From a virus: 31,423 nt of DNA. The translations under genes and the position numbers were made by a program. The stretch lies in IMG/VR virus record IMGVR_UViG_3300047482_000019, positions 1-31,423 of that record; one strand, written 5' to 3'. Within the stretch, counting starts at the first letter, position 1. Each line of letters starts with the position of its first letter. Under the pieces are notes generated by a model. That model ran no database searches, was not told the DNA's origin, and saw nothing but the letters and a program-made list of their open reading frames with translations. Positions 15,881-23,856 of the stretch are shown one piece after another.

Positions 15881-15895
15881 TGTCTATTCCTCCGT

Positions 15896-16516
15896 TTAGG
15901 AAATTCTTAATAGATTAAGTCGTTGCCGTTGCAGCGCCCGCTGCCACGCCTCTGTATTTGAATCCTCAACATCATTCGCCTGAACGATGTCTGTTGGAAT
16001 CTCAGGAATATTCAGTAATGACCGCATCTGAACAGTTGTTTGTCCATAAGCGGGATATGTGACAACACTCACATCGCCATTATTAATGTTGACCTCATGC
16101 AATTCACGAATGATTGTGCCGTTTTGGTCGATCCAGTTGTCGGTGATGGTGTAAAACGCAAACGACATTTGGTTCAAGTCGCCACGCTTAACAAGCGTCT
16201 GCACATCCCGTCCAGCCTGTGTATCAGGTGGGAAAATCGTCACGCGTAACCCGATCTCATCCTCGACTAGCGTTAGTGTGCCGTTAGTTGTTCGACCAAT
16301 GGTCATCAATCCACTTTCATGGTTGACCAAAGCACGCACATCTGGATTAGCCGCCAGCGTTCGAGCGAAAGCCCCCGGCTTGATAACCTCAATAAACCCA
16401 CCTAGATCGTAGGAACGCTGATTAAATACAGCAGCGTATCCCGTAATCGTTGGCTTATCCTCATTCTCTACCATGCGCAGTTCAGGCGCGGTGGCAAATC
16501 GTCGTTCTTGATTCAT
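15896..16516 (-). CDS. prohead maturation protease (HK97 family, U35)
   Basis: The chosen ATG at 16516 has GGAGG seven bases upstream; an in-frame GTG at 16528 would overlap the previous stop and that ribosome site. Numbered from 16516, the serine-protease triad candidates are H66 (V-N-H-E-S-G), S118 (G-D-L-N-Q-M-S-F-A-F) and E138 or E141 (R-E-L-H-E-V-N). The pattern I-T-G-Y-A-A-V-F-N at residues 24-32, D-V-S-V-V-T-Y-P-A-Y after the Glu, and about 206 residues fit the family. It cleaves capsid delta domains and itself in the procapsid. Confidence 0.92.
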   Translation of the reverse strand: MNQERRFATAPELRMVENEDKPTITGYAAVFNQRSYDLGGFIEVIKPGAFARTLAANPDVRALVNHESGLMTIGRTTNGTLTLVEDEIGLRVTIFPPDTQAGRDVQTLVKRGDLNQMSFAFYTITDNWIDQNGTIIRELHEVNINNGDVSVVTYPAYGQTTVQMRSLLNIPEIPTDIVQANDVEDSNTEAWQRALQRQRLNLLRIS

Positions 16517-16527
16517 ATAATCCTCCA

Positions 16528-17958
16528 CTACGCTAATGGAACAGCGAACCCGCCAATCGTAGCGCTCGTGATCTTATTCCCGCTGTCTGTACTGAATGTC
16601 CCGTAGCGCAAGTTGTTGATAATCGTCGCATCAGCTACAGTCTGATTAGTCGTGACTTGAACATTGTTGTAGAAAAGCTGGAATGTGTTACCGGACGGGC
16701 GACGGATCTCAATCGCAGCATCTGCGACAAAAGTGCTTACGGCTGTAATCAGATTGGTGTAGACGCCGCTCACACACTTATCTAGATAAACATTGGTGCC
16801 ATCGTGATAAGCGATTAGGAAATTCTGCGGATTCGTCACGCTATCCAGATTAGCCACAGCGCCAACGTCGGTGCCAAACGCCAAGCTATTAGCCCGAACC
16901 GAAACGGTTGAGTTAGGCGAGCCGACAATAATAGTACGCATCAGTGATGGCAGTGACATAAGCTGCATCGAAGCATTGTCGATGCTTACCGTTGTTCCCG
17001 CTGACGTTGATCGGAATCCAGCCAGTGCCGTCGATGCCTGCCGTCCGGTATCCACGTAGCTGCCAACAGCGGTACGTGTCAGCCCAACCTGTGTAGTAGC
17101 GCCGTAGCGCGATGACACGCCACCACCTGTGAACGCCGTCACATCGAAGGCGTAGCGATACCAAGATCCAACCACTGCGACACTCTGCGTGAGATTGGAG
17201 TTAGCCGCTGCTGCCGTAGCCGTAGCTACACCACTGGCGATTGTCCACCCAGCGCCCTTTGTCCAATTCGTATCAGCAGCAAATGCGCCATTAGCAAATA
17301 GGTTACTGCCTAGCGTTGGCGTATTAAACGCCCTCCCGTTAGAGTCAATCGACCATGTTGCGCCAGCCCACTCGTAATCATTGATCCGCTGAATACGGAT
17401 CAACTTAGCGCCAACCGCTCTTGAATTATCATCAACAGATTCGATCCGAAGTGGGATACCAGTCGCGGCTTTTTTGCTAAATTCCAGGTTGCCGCCTAAT
17501 GTAGCCGTCGCCTCATGCAGAAAAACGCGGAATGGTGTTGATTCACCAAACTTGTCAACAATCAGCCCCTCGATACCAAATTGCCATTCAGCAACAGCAG
17601 TCGATCCCCCGGCATCAAGCGATGTAAAAGCTCTTTGTCCAGCGCCAGCCGCCGTACTGGTGACGTTTGCAGCAAAAGCCATGCCCAAATTTTCGCTGAT
17701 TGTTTCAGCCAGCGACGTTTCAATAACAATCTTTTCCTTTACAGCGCGTCTACCTACCGGCGTATAGGATTGCTCAACCTCGATGTCGTAAAACTCAACG
17801 TCACGAACCAGCGTGATCGGCGTGAGAGTCTCGCCCAGTTCCGTCCATGCGACTCCCCAATCGCCACCGTATGGAACGGTGAGCGCATCAGGTACGCTTG
17901 CGCCAACTGCCGCCCGAAATAATCGAGCAGGAGCCGCCATAATATCTGTTACTGCCAT
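16528..17958 (-). CDS. tail-tube paralogue with C-terminal carbohydrate-binding-like domains, in the head module
   Basis: Of 476 residues, the first 197 are plainly homologous to the tail tube protein at 12065-12667: A-A-P-A-R-L-F-R-A-A-V-G-A, E-F-Y-D-I-E-V-E-Q-S, and the 15-residue G-N-L-E-F-S-K-K-A-A-T-G-I-P-L is identical. The DNA under that stretch differs at synonymous positions, so the duplication is not recent. Residues 198-340 look like a galactose-binding jelly roll (W-T-K-G-A-G-W-T-I-A-S-G-V-A-T-A). Residues 340-476 look like a concanavalin/LamG-type sandwich (F-L-I-A-Y-H-D-G-T-N-V-Y-L-D-K). It is encoded between the portal-side membrane protein and the protease, not with tail genes. 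It may be a minor decorated tube ring, a neck or whisker protein, or a capsid decoration. Which of these is unknown. Confidence 0.7.
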   Translation of the reverse strand: MAVTDIMAAPARLFRAAVGASVPDALTVPYGGDWGVAWTELGETLTPITLVRDVEFYDIEVEQSYTPVGRRAVKEKIVIETSLAETISENLGMAFAANVTSTAAGAGQRAFTSLDAGGSTAVAEWQFGIEGLIVDKFGESTPFRVFLHEATATLGGNLEFSKKAATGIPLRIESVDDNSRAVGAKLIRIQRINDYEWAGATWSIDSNGRAFNTPTLGSNLFANGAFAADTNWTKGAGWTIASGVATATAAAANSNLTQSVAVVGSWYRYAFDVTAFTGGGVSSRYGATTQVGLTRTAVGSYVDTGRQASTALAGFRSTSAGTTVSIDNASMQLMSLPSLMRTIIVGSPNSTVSVRANSLAFGTDVGAVANLDSVTNPQNFLIAYHDGTNVYLDKCVSGVYTNLITAVSTFVADAAIEIRRPSGNTFQLFYNNVQVTTNQTVADATIINNLRYGTFSTDSGNKITSATIGGFAVPLA

Positions 17959-17961
17959 CGT

Positions 17962-18144
17962 CTAAAGCCCCTGTCCGAGAATAGAAAGAATATCGCTTAC
18001 GTCATAGCCAAAATAAACACCAAGAGCAATAACCACAATTGTGATCGTCGCCAGGACAACCTTACCCTCTTTGGCGTTGGCTAGTCGCTCGATCTGAGAT
18101 TTATCTAATCGTTTGATAATTTCAAAAAAGCTTTTTGTATCCAT
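17962..18144 (-). CDS. small single-span membrane protein
   Basis: Sixty residues: a charged amphipathic N-terminal half (I-K-R-L-D-K-S-Q-I-E-R-L-A-N-A-K-E-G-K) followed by one hydrophobic segment at about 29-45 (V-V-L-A-T-I-T-I-V-V-I-A-L-G-V-Y-F-G). The start shares TGATG with the portal stop. It could be a holin-like protein, since no other lysis gene is obvious, but nothing in the sequence decides this. Confidence 0.55.
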   Translation of the reverse strand: MDTKSFFEIIKRLDKSQIERLANAKEGKVVLATITIVVIALGVYFGYDVSDILSILGQGL

Positions 18145-20195
18145 CAGTCACGCACCGCCTTTACTGTGCAATCGCAACCTTTGTGTAGCGGACCGTACCG
18201 CTTCTTATGCCTCACAAGCATTGGCGTTGAGCCGTCGCCAGCGTCGATCTTTGCCCCAGCGCCGACAAAATGATTTTCGATGCCTACAACCTTACCGTCT
18301 AGGTCTTTGCAGAAAGGGCAAGAGTCACCACGCGCCATCCATTGCAGGAAAGTAACGCCTAATCCAGCGTAAGCCACCACAGACAGCGCATTCATGAATT
18401 CGTATGATTGCCCCATCGCCATCTTGTCGGCTTTTGTCTCTTCCCAACCGTTCAATCGCTCATCAATCAGGTCTGCGGGATCTGTATCTGTCTGGATCGC
18501 CTCATTAATCAGCGCCCCGACCTGATTCTGGCTCGATTCGATATAGGTGTTCGCCAGCGTGCCGATAAATCCATTGATCCAGTCGCGTAATTCGTCGGAT
18601 AGTTCAACTTCCGTGTCTAGCTCATCCCCAACCAGTGAAAGGATTTGGGGTGCAAACGAGACTAAGATTGGCGTCAAATTGTCAACAACCACGCCGCGGT
18701 AATCTGCGTAGAACTCAGTAAGCCATTGCTGAAAATCTTGTAAGCTACGTTTGCGCAGGTACTTGTTCACAGATCGGCGTAGATCGTTCGACTCACGACG
18801 CACAACTCGACTGATTGAGTCCTCAAGCGCCGGGATAAAGCTATTGGCAAGTTTTTGCTTACGCTTAAATAGCTTTTCCGTCTTAGCGTCTCTAGTCTCA
18901 ATCTGCTTTGGTGCTTCTCTGTGTTCAATGCCGCAAGTGCAGGCGTCTGCGCTACGCTGTGCTGGTGTGGCTACTGGTTCAGTACCGACCGGAACCATAT
19001 TCAGCGGCATTAAATATGTGTCGCCACCGTCGATTGGATTCATGTTCTCAAAGCTACGCACATCATTAGCTGATAGCCAACCACCCTGAATGCCCGTCTG
19101 GTAGCTGGTGTAGCGGCTCTGTAAATCGCCACGCAACAACGAGTCAAGTAGGTGTTCAACAAAAACTGTATTCTGTTCCGACTTCAGAAGTAGCGACCGC
19201 TTAATCTGCTGTTCCCAGCGCACCAGCCAGGGAGTTAGCGAATAGGTCACAAAGTCAAGCGACTGCTGTTCGATACTGGCGTAGCTGGCTTTATCTAGAT
19301 CGCCAACCATGTGCGCCGGTACACGAAAAATCGATGCAATCTCAGAACGCTGTAGCTTGCGCGTCTCAAGAAATTGCGCGTCTTCCGGTGCCATGCCCAC
19401 TTGGTCAATGCTCATCCCTTCTTCAAGGATGGCAACGCGGTGAGAATTTTCCAGCCCCTGGTGCCGTGCTTCCCATGAATCAATCAGGCGATCATAAGCG
19501 CCGTCCGAAAGATTGCCGGGATGCTTAACGACAATAGATGGTTTAGCGCCATTGGAAAAGAATTTGCTTCCGTAATCCTCCGTTGCTTTTGTCAGCCCAA
19601 GCGCATTGCGCATTAGCGAGATCGGGTTGTAGCCAAACAAACCATCAGGCGACAATCCCCGAATATGCAGGATTCGGTAAGCTGGCAATCGCACGCCCTC
19701 ACCAGATGGCAACCGATAGAAGTACCACAGTGAGCCATCAATACGCTGAATATCTTCCATTCGATCAGTGCGCAGAGGATACAGGGCAGATGGATAGCCC
19801 CGCCGATCCCATTCAATTTCAGCGTAGCCATTACCGCGCAAGACTGTGTGAGCCGTCAGCGCCTCACGCATATCCATAGCAGTCATATCAGCGTTAGGGG
19901 AATCATGCAGGAGTGAGTACAGCGGATGATCGGTTAATCGATCCTTGCGCTTGCCATTACGCTTGTAGGTAATTAGCGGTAGCGCTGCAATCGATTCGGA
20001 GATAACGCGGACACAAGCGTAGACTGTGCCGATAGATAGAGCCACGTCAGCGGAGATTGGGACACCAGAAGCCGACTGATAGCCAGCGCGCAGAGATGCC
20101 AGTAGCGCAAGTGGATCAGCGCTTCTTTGTTCTAGTTTCGGGTTAACCAGTCGATTCAGAAATCCCAATGTTTTAGTTGTCCCATAAAAACACAA
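18144..20195 (-). CDS. portal protein fused to MuF-type minor head protein
   Basis: The 683-residue frame has an HK97-type portal over about residues 40-420: I-G-T-V-Y-A-C-V-R-V-I-S-E-S-I-A-A-L-P, N-P-I-S-L-M-R-N-A-L-G-L, and F-R-V-P-A-H-M-V-G-D-L. A helical linker leads to a C-terminal MuF/SPP1-gp7-type domain with a likely zinc site: C626, C629 (S-C-P-F-C-K-D-L-D-G-K-V-V) and H671, C674, C676 (L-H-K-G-C-D-C). Portal and MuF are separate genes in most HK97-like phages. The start is uncertain: the first in-frame codon is a TTG at 20195, in the T-rich tail of a terminator hairpin, with no in-frame ATG before the conserved region. Another TTG or CTG a few codons later is also possible. Confidence 0.88.
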   Translation of the reverse strand: MCFYGTTKTLGFLNRLVNPKLEQRSADPLALLASLRAGYQSASGVPISADVALSIGTVYACVRVISESIAALPLITYKRNGKRKDRLTDHPLYSLLHDSPNADMTAMDMREALTAHTVLRGNGYAEIEWDRRGYPSALYPLRTDRMEDIQRIDGSLWYFYRLPSGEGVRLPAYRILHIRGLSPDGLFGYNPISLMRNALGLTKATEDYGSKFFSNGAKPSIVVKHPGNLSDGAYDRLIDSWEARHQGLENSHRVAILEEGMSIDQVGMAPEDAQFLETRKLQRSEIASIFRVPAHMVGDLDKASYASIEQQSLDFVTYSLTPWLVRWEQQIKRSLLLKSEQNTVFVEHLLDSLLRGDLQSRYTSYQTGIQGGWLSANDVRSFENMNPIDGGDTYLMPLNMVPVGTEPVATPAQRSADACTCGIEHREAPKQIETRDAKTEKLFKRKQKLANSFIPALEDSISRVVRRESNDLRRSVNKYLRKRSLQDFQQWLTEFYADYRGVVVDNLTPILVSFAPQILSLVGDELDTEVELSDELRDWINGFIGTLANTYIESSQNQVGALINEAIQTDTDPADLIDERLNGWEETKADKMAMGQSYEFMNALSVVAYAGLGVTFLQWMARGDSCPFCKDLDGKVVGIENHFVGAGAKIDAGDGSTPMLVRHKKRYGPLHKGCDCTVKAVRD

Positions 20196-20224
20196 AGACG
20201 CTAGTCCATTAGAACTAGCGTCTT
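20195..20224 (-). terminator. hairpin with T-rich tail upstream of the portal gene
   Basis: AAGACGCTAGT (20195-20205) pairs with ACTAGCGTCTT (20214-20224), a perfect 11-bp stem with an eight-base loop. On the minus strand it is followed by TGTGTTTTTATG. It separates the portal gene from the genes transcribed before it and implies a new promoter or antitermination. Confidence 0.65.
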
Positions 20225-20299
20225 GGCGCTTGGAGAAAAACTTTAATGGCTCGATTAGCTTATCATGACTAAAACGCAGTGACTAGGGTAAAAGTGCGG

Positions 20300-20494
20300 C
20301 TACTTCTGTTGCGTGTTAATCCTGGTGAAGTTTTTGCTAGAGCGTCGATCTACCTGAGCCTTACCACTGCGGATTGTTTCAAGAAAATCTATCCGGTAGA
20401 GCATCCCACCGTCCACAATTTCGATGATCCCAGATGGCGTAATCTCACAGAGTTTTTTACCATGCGATCTCACCTCAATATTTGATTTGTTCAT
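20300..20494 (-). CDS. small protein of unknown function
   Basis: Sixty-four residues. The ATG at 20494 overlaps the stop of the upstream membrane peptide gene by ATGA, with GAGGTG as ribosome site, so translation is coupled. The sequence alternates polar and hydrophobic residues (I-I-E-I-V-D-G-G-M-L-Y-R-I-D-F) and ends with a basic tail. I recognise no family. It is the last gene of the TerL transcription unit before the hairpin at 20195-20224. Confidence 0.5.
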   Translation of the reverse strand: MNKSNIEVRSHGKKLCEITPSGIIEIVDGGMLYRIDFLETIRSGKAQVDRRSSKNFTRINTQQK

Positions 20495-20637
20495 TGCTCA
20501 CCTCGCGCCATATATACAGCCAATCCAATCATACCGATGCCGACAATGCCGCACAACACAGCAACCCCCAACAGGCTGTAGATTGAGTAGCCTAGTAGAA
20601 CGCTGCCGCTAATAGCTATGTAATCGCTCTTGCTCAT
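20491..20637 (-). CDS. 48-residue membrane peptide encoded between TerL and the next gene
   Basis: A short frame from the ATG at 20637 to the TGA at 20491-20493. Both ends use ATGA overlaps: the start with the TerL stop and the stop with the next start. Residues 12-42 (S-V-L-L-G-Y-S-I-Y-S-L-L-G-V-A-V-L, then C-G-I-V-G-I-G-M-I-G-L-A-V-Y) are hydrophobic and could make one or two membrane spans; the C-terminus M-A-R-G-E-Q is polar. The doubly coupled arrangement argues that it is a real gene. Function is unknown; a holin-like role is possible. Confidence 0.6.
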   Translation of the reverse strand: MSKSDYIAISGSVLLGYSIYSLLGVAVLCGIVGIGMIGLAVYMARGEQ

Positions 20638-22334
20638 ATATATCGTAATCCTCTACTCTCATAAACTGATTCAGGCTCATCATCAGTATCATTGCGCACC
20701 GAACGATCTAGCGCCATCATTAAAGCGACCATGCCGTCGATCTTCTCTGTACTGCGCTTCTTATCAGGCTTTAGATTGCCTGCCGGATCTTGTGTCGCTA
20801 CCATGTTGCCAGCCATCCACGTCAGGATAGGATTACCACCATGCGCCAACTGTTCGGATAGCATAAGCACTTCAAGATTTTTCATTGCTGGCGACATTGA
20901 TTGATAGCCCTGTCCGAATTGGGCAATCTCAATTCCAGATTCTTGCAACTTCTGGCTAACTTGTACGCTACCCCAACGATCAAACGCAATCTCTTTTATG
21001 TCGTACTTCTGAGCCAACAGATCGATCTCATGCGTAATTGCGCTATGGTCGATCACGTTGCCAGGAGTGGATTTAATCAAACCCTGTTGGTGCCATGACA
21101 GATATGGTACGCCGTCACGATTGGATCGCAGCTTCATATTCTCATCTGGAATCCAAAATCTTGACACAATCTGATATGGCTCACCATCATCAATCGGCGG
21201 AAACACAAGAACGAATGCTGTAATATCAGTGGTACTCGAAAGGTCTAAGCCACCATAGCAAGCCCGACCAATCAGATCGTCCTCATTCACAGTCTTAGCG
21301 CAGGCTTCCCACTTTTCGGGATTAGTCCAACGTTCACTTGCTTGCGTCCAGATGTTCAACTCCAACCGTAGGAAAGCATTCAGAGCGCTAGGCATATCCT
21401 TTGCCCGTCGAAGTTTGCGCCGTAGATCGTCACGATTCTTAGATACGCCTAGATTGGGATTGGCTTTAATCCAACACGATTCATCTGAGTAGTCATCACC
21501 ATCGTCTAAGCTAAAGACAATCCCAAATAGTGAATCGTCGTCTGCTGTGCCTTCCAGTACGCGCTTGACCAGCGTGTTCATCTCGTAACAGAATGATGAT
21601 CGGTCATAGCCAGCGGTTGTAATCGCCAGCATTAGCGGCTGTCGTCTTGCACCAGTGGCGGTATCTAGCAAGTCCCAAACGTCACGCGTCTTGTGAGCGT
21701 GCAATTCATCAACGATAGCGCAATGGACATTCAAGCCATCCATCGAATTGCTGTCACGTCCCAGCGGCTCAAACTTGGAAGATGATTTTGGAACGTGCAG
21801 ATTGTCACGGAATCGCTTGATCCGTTTGCGTAATGCCGGGGATGAAGCAACCATACGGGTTGCCTCCTGGTGAACGATGCGCGCCTGATCTCTTTTTGTT
21901 GCCGCTGCATAGACCTCAGCGCCACCTTCACCATCAGCAGCCAGCATATACAGTCCCATACCTGAGAGCATGGTTGACTTACCGTTCTTGCGCGCCACTT
22001 CAATGTAAGCTGTTCTAAATCGGCGGTAATAATTCCCGTTGTCGGGACTTTTCTTCATCCAACCAAATACATTCCAGATAATGAACTGTTGCCACGGCTC
22101 TAACTCAAACGGCTTGCCTGAAAACTCACCTTTTGAATGACGCAAGAACTTGTAGAAGTCAATGGCGTGCTGTGCAGCATCAGCATCGAAGCGCAAGCCC
22201 CGACCTTTGCCCGTTTTTAGGTCGTCAAGGTAGCGCTTAACCGCCAATTTGACCCACTTGCAGGCTGCAATTGACCCATTTTCTACCCCATTTATGTACT
22301 TTTCCACTGCCGAATTGGTCGTTTTTTTAGCCAT
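20634..22334 (-). CDS. terminase large subunit
   Basis: The 566-residue packaging motor is of the Terminase_1/HK97 type. It has the ATPase Walker A-like E-V-A-R-K-N-G-K-S-T at residues 112-121, Walker B C-A-I-V-D-E at 205-210 with L-H-A-H after it, and a nuclease domain beginning G-G-L-D-L-S-S-T-T-D at 361-370, where D364 would bind metal. A further acidic residue lies in M-A-L-D-R near the C-terminus. It works with the TerS protein encoded just before it and docks on the portal. A terminator-like hairpin lies in its leader, 17 bases before the ATG. The stop overlaps a 48-codon gene. Confidence 0.95.
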   Translation of the reverse strand: MAKKTTNSAVEKYINGVENGSIAACKWVKLAVKRYLDDLKTGKGRGLRFDADAAQHAIDFYKFLRHSKGEFSGKPFELEPWQQFIIWNVFGWMKKSPDNGNYYRRFRTAYIEVARKNGKSTMLSGMGLYMLAADGEGGAEVYAAATKRDQARIVHQEATRMVASSPALRKRIKRFRDNLHVPKSSSKFEPLGRDSNSMDGLNVHCAIVDELHAHKTRDVWDLLDTATGARRQPLMLAITTAGYDRSSFCYEMNTLVKRVLEGTADDDSLFGIVFSLDDGDDYSDESCWIKANPNLGVSKNRDDLRRKLRRAKDMPSALNAFLRLELNIWTQASERWTNPEKWEACAKTVNEDDLIGRACYGGLDLSSTTDITAFVLVFPPIDDGEPYQIVSRFWIPDENMKLRSNRDGVPYLSWHQQGLIKSTPGNVIDHSAITHEIDLLAQKYDIKEIAFDRWGSVQVSQKLQESGIEIAQFGQGYQSMSPAMKNLEVLMLSEQLAHGGNPILTWMAGNMVATQDPAGNLKPDKKRSTEKIDGMVALMMALDRSVRNDTDDEPESVYESRGLRYI

Positions 22335-22350
22335 TCTTGCCTAAAAACCA

Positions 22351-22391
22351 ATAAAAAGAGCGCCTAGATCCATCGATCCAGACGCTCTTTT
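22351..22391 (-). terminator. terminator between TerS and TerL
   Basis: GAGCGCCTAGATC (22358-22370) and GATCCAGACGCTC (22375-22387) flank a four-base loop. In minus-strand RNA the two mismatched positions become G-U pairs, giving a 13-bp stem followed by TTTTTAT. The preference for minus-strand pairing shows which direction it serves. Confidence 0.75.
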
Positions 22392-22416
22392 GGCGTTCAA
22401 ATATAGTGATTTCGAG

Positions 22417-22875
22417 CTACTTACCGTTCAGAAAATCATCAAAATCGTCATCATCACCAGACCCAGGCACACTGATTCGACCCCTAGATGATGGCGTAAG
22501 CCCAAATTCAGTAGCGAACGCCCGCATTGTCTTGCTCTCCATATCAGCGATCTTGTGCCAGGGCGATGGACGCTGAAACCCTGTATCTGTATCGTAGACC
22601 ATGCCATCAATATTCAAACGATTAATAGCTTCAATCCAATTGGCGTAACTCTGGCAGTAGATAGCCAGTGATGCACGATCAACCTGCGTCAACAACCCTA
22701 AGTCAAAGAGCGCTTGCGCCATCCGTTGCCACTCAGCTTTGGCTTTATCCGATAATTCAGCAGGACAATCAGGTAGCTCTAAGTTAGGTTGCGGTTCACT
22801 CTTGCTTAGTGAGCGTTTGCCAGGGTTGCCTTGCAGCTTCTTAAGTTCGGTAGGCTTAGGTTTGCGTCCAGTCAT
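22417..22875 (-). CDS. terminase small subunit, P27 family
   Basis: The protein M-T-G-R-K-P-K-P-T-E-L-K-K-L-Q-G-N-P-G-K-R starts exactly like P27-family TerS proteins, so I place the start at the ATG at 22875 (152 residues). An open frame from a GTG at 22935 adds 20 non-conserved residues and has no better ribosome site. The core L-S-D-K-A-K-A-E-W-Q-R-M-A-Q-A-L and the C-terminal acidic tail (S-G-D-D-D-D-F-D-D-F-L) are also typical. TerS binds the phage packaging site and recruits TerL. The gene follows an HNH nuclease gene, the common arrangement in HK97-like phages. Confidence 0.92.
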   Translation of the reverse strand: MTGRKPKPTELKKLQGNPGKRSLSKSEPQPNLELPDCPAELSDKAKAEWQRMAQALFDLGLLTQVDRASLAIYCQSYANWIEAINRLNIDGMVYDTDTGFQRPSPWHKIADMESKTMRAFATEFGLTPSSRGRISVPGSGDDDDFDDFLNGK

Positions 22876-22986
22876 GCCGTATAAAATGTTCTCAAGAAAA
22901 AAGTTTTGGAATTGCGATTGTGAAAGTTTGACCACCAGCGACGGTCATCCAGCAGAGGGGTACATACATTTTTGACCCCCTACCCC

Positions 22987-23331
22987 TCAACCGCCACGCG
23001 CTGTAATCCCAGAGTGACACGGCTTACACAGTGCTTGCAGGTTATCGAATGAATCGCTACCACCATTGCGCTTGGCTACCTTATGATGCACCTCTGTCGC
23101 CTCACTCACTCTACTTGCAGCCTTGCATACTTCGCACAATGGATGTGAACGCAGGAAAGCCATACGAATCTTGCGCCATCGATAGCCATAGCCACGGCTA
23201 GATGATGATGCTCTATCATCCGGTCGGCTCAACCACTTGTGCCGCCCAGCCCCGCACTTGGTACACTCGCCATCGACACGGCAACCAGAACAGCCAGGAC
23301 GGTTACAGGCGACGGGTGCAAGCTTAGGCAT
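22987..23331 (-). CDS. HNH endonuclease beside the terminase genes
   Basis: The 114-residue protein has an N-terminal Cys cluster (C9, C14, C17, C23, C26), then R-G-Y-G-Y-R-W-R-K-I-R, a zinc pair C66/C69 with C102/C105, and the HNH core H82-H83, N97 (D-N-L) and H106. This is the standard phage HNH protein found next to TerS/TerL, needed in HK97 and similar phages for cos cleavage with terminase. This suggests cohesive-end packaging. It overlaps the upstream gene by eight bases. Confidence 0.9.
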   Translation of the reverse strand: MPKLAPVACNRPGCSGCRVDGECTKCGAGRHKWLSRPDDRASSSSRGYGYRWRKIRMAFLRSHPLCEVCKAASRVSEATEVHHKVAKRNGGSDSFDNLQALCKPCHSGITARGG

Positions 23332-23524
23332 TGTGCATCATCGCCATCGCCATCAGCGGTTGATACACAGGTTTGAGTTGATTACGTCGTTCTATCACAA
23401 CCTGCCTACGATCTAACCACGAATGAATAGTCTGTTGCGACTCAGTATCGCAGTGATTAAGTAATTGAATCTCTTGCAGCGTCATGCCTAGCTCGATGAG
23501 TTCGTCGGTGCGTTTGCTAACCAT
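23324..23524 (-). CDS. small protein of unknown function upstream of HNH
   Basis: Sixty-six residues, ATG at 23524 with GAGGA seven bases upstream. The sequence is helical and charged (T-D-E-L-I-E-L-G-M-T-L-Q-E-I-Q-L-L-N-H-C) and might form a small HTH-like bundle, but I recognise no family. It overlaps both neighbours (37 bases upstream, eight downstream), which suggests one packaging operon. Confidence 0.5.
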   Translation of the reverse strand: MVSKRTDELIELGMTLQEIQLLNHCDTESQQTIHSWLDRRQVVIERRNQLKPVYQPLMAMAMMHNA

Positions 23525-23733
23525 TCCTGAATCCTCTTGACAACATCTGGATCGGTGCTATCAATTTCAGAGCATGGTACGCCAAAGTTCTGGCGGCAAA
23601 AGTATTCAGCCTTGTAAATCATATCCCGATCCGATTGCACATTGCTATTGCGACATAGGATGATCGCCAGCTTCAGCATGGTAAGCTTGAACAATTGATC
23701 ATCGTTCACCACTCGCTCTGTCATGCCATCCAT
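23488..23733 (-). CDS. small protein of unknown function, first gene of the packaging unit
   Basis: Eighty-one residues from the ATG at 23733 (a second ATG at 23724 is possible), with AAGGGAG upstream. The sequence is mainly helical (L-F-K-L-T-M-L-K-L-A-I-I-L-C, then D-M-I-Y-K-A-E-Y-F-C-R). I recognise no family. It is the first gene after the terminator at 23819-23850 and so probably opens the late packaging transcript. Confidence 0.5.
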   Translation of the reverse strand: MDGMTERVVNDDQLFKLTMLKLAIILCRNSNVQSDRDMIYKAEYFCRQNFGVPCSEIDSTDPDVVKRIQEWLANAPTNSSS

Positions 23734-23818
23734 TGGCGGCGCTCTCCCTTTTATTTACAAATATATACGAGTGACAGTAGCATAGAGATTTTGCCGTAGC
23801 TAGGTATGAATTGAAGAT

Positions 23819-23850
23819 AAATAAAAAGAGGCTGGACATTGCCAACCTCT
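23819..23850 (-). terminator. intrinsic terminator of the HTH operon
   Basis: AGAGGCTGG (23827-23835) and CCAACCTCT (23842-23850) with a six-base loop. The single mismatch becomes a U-G pair on the minus strand, followed by TTTTTATTTAT. It follows the last HTH gene (stop at 23857). Confidence 0.85.
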
Positions 23851-23856
23851 CCTTAT

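Noticed and set aside
14654-15910. A 418-codon open frame on the plus strand opposite the capsid gene
   Set aside because: It is the antisense of a clear HK97-type capsid gene with a strong ribosome site; the translation has no domain character and no ribosome site of its own.
23377-23388. Half of the GTTGATTACGTC operator inside a small coding gene
   Set aside because: Only one half-site, within coding sequence and away from a promoter; probably chance.
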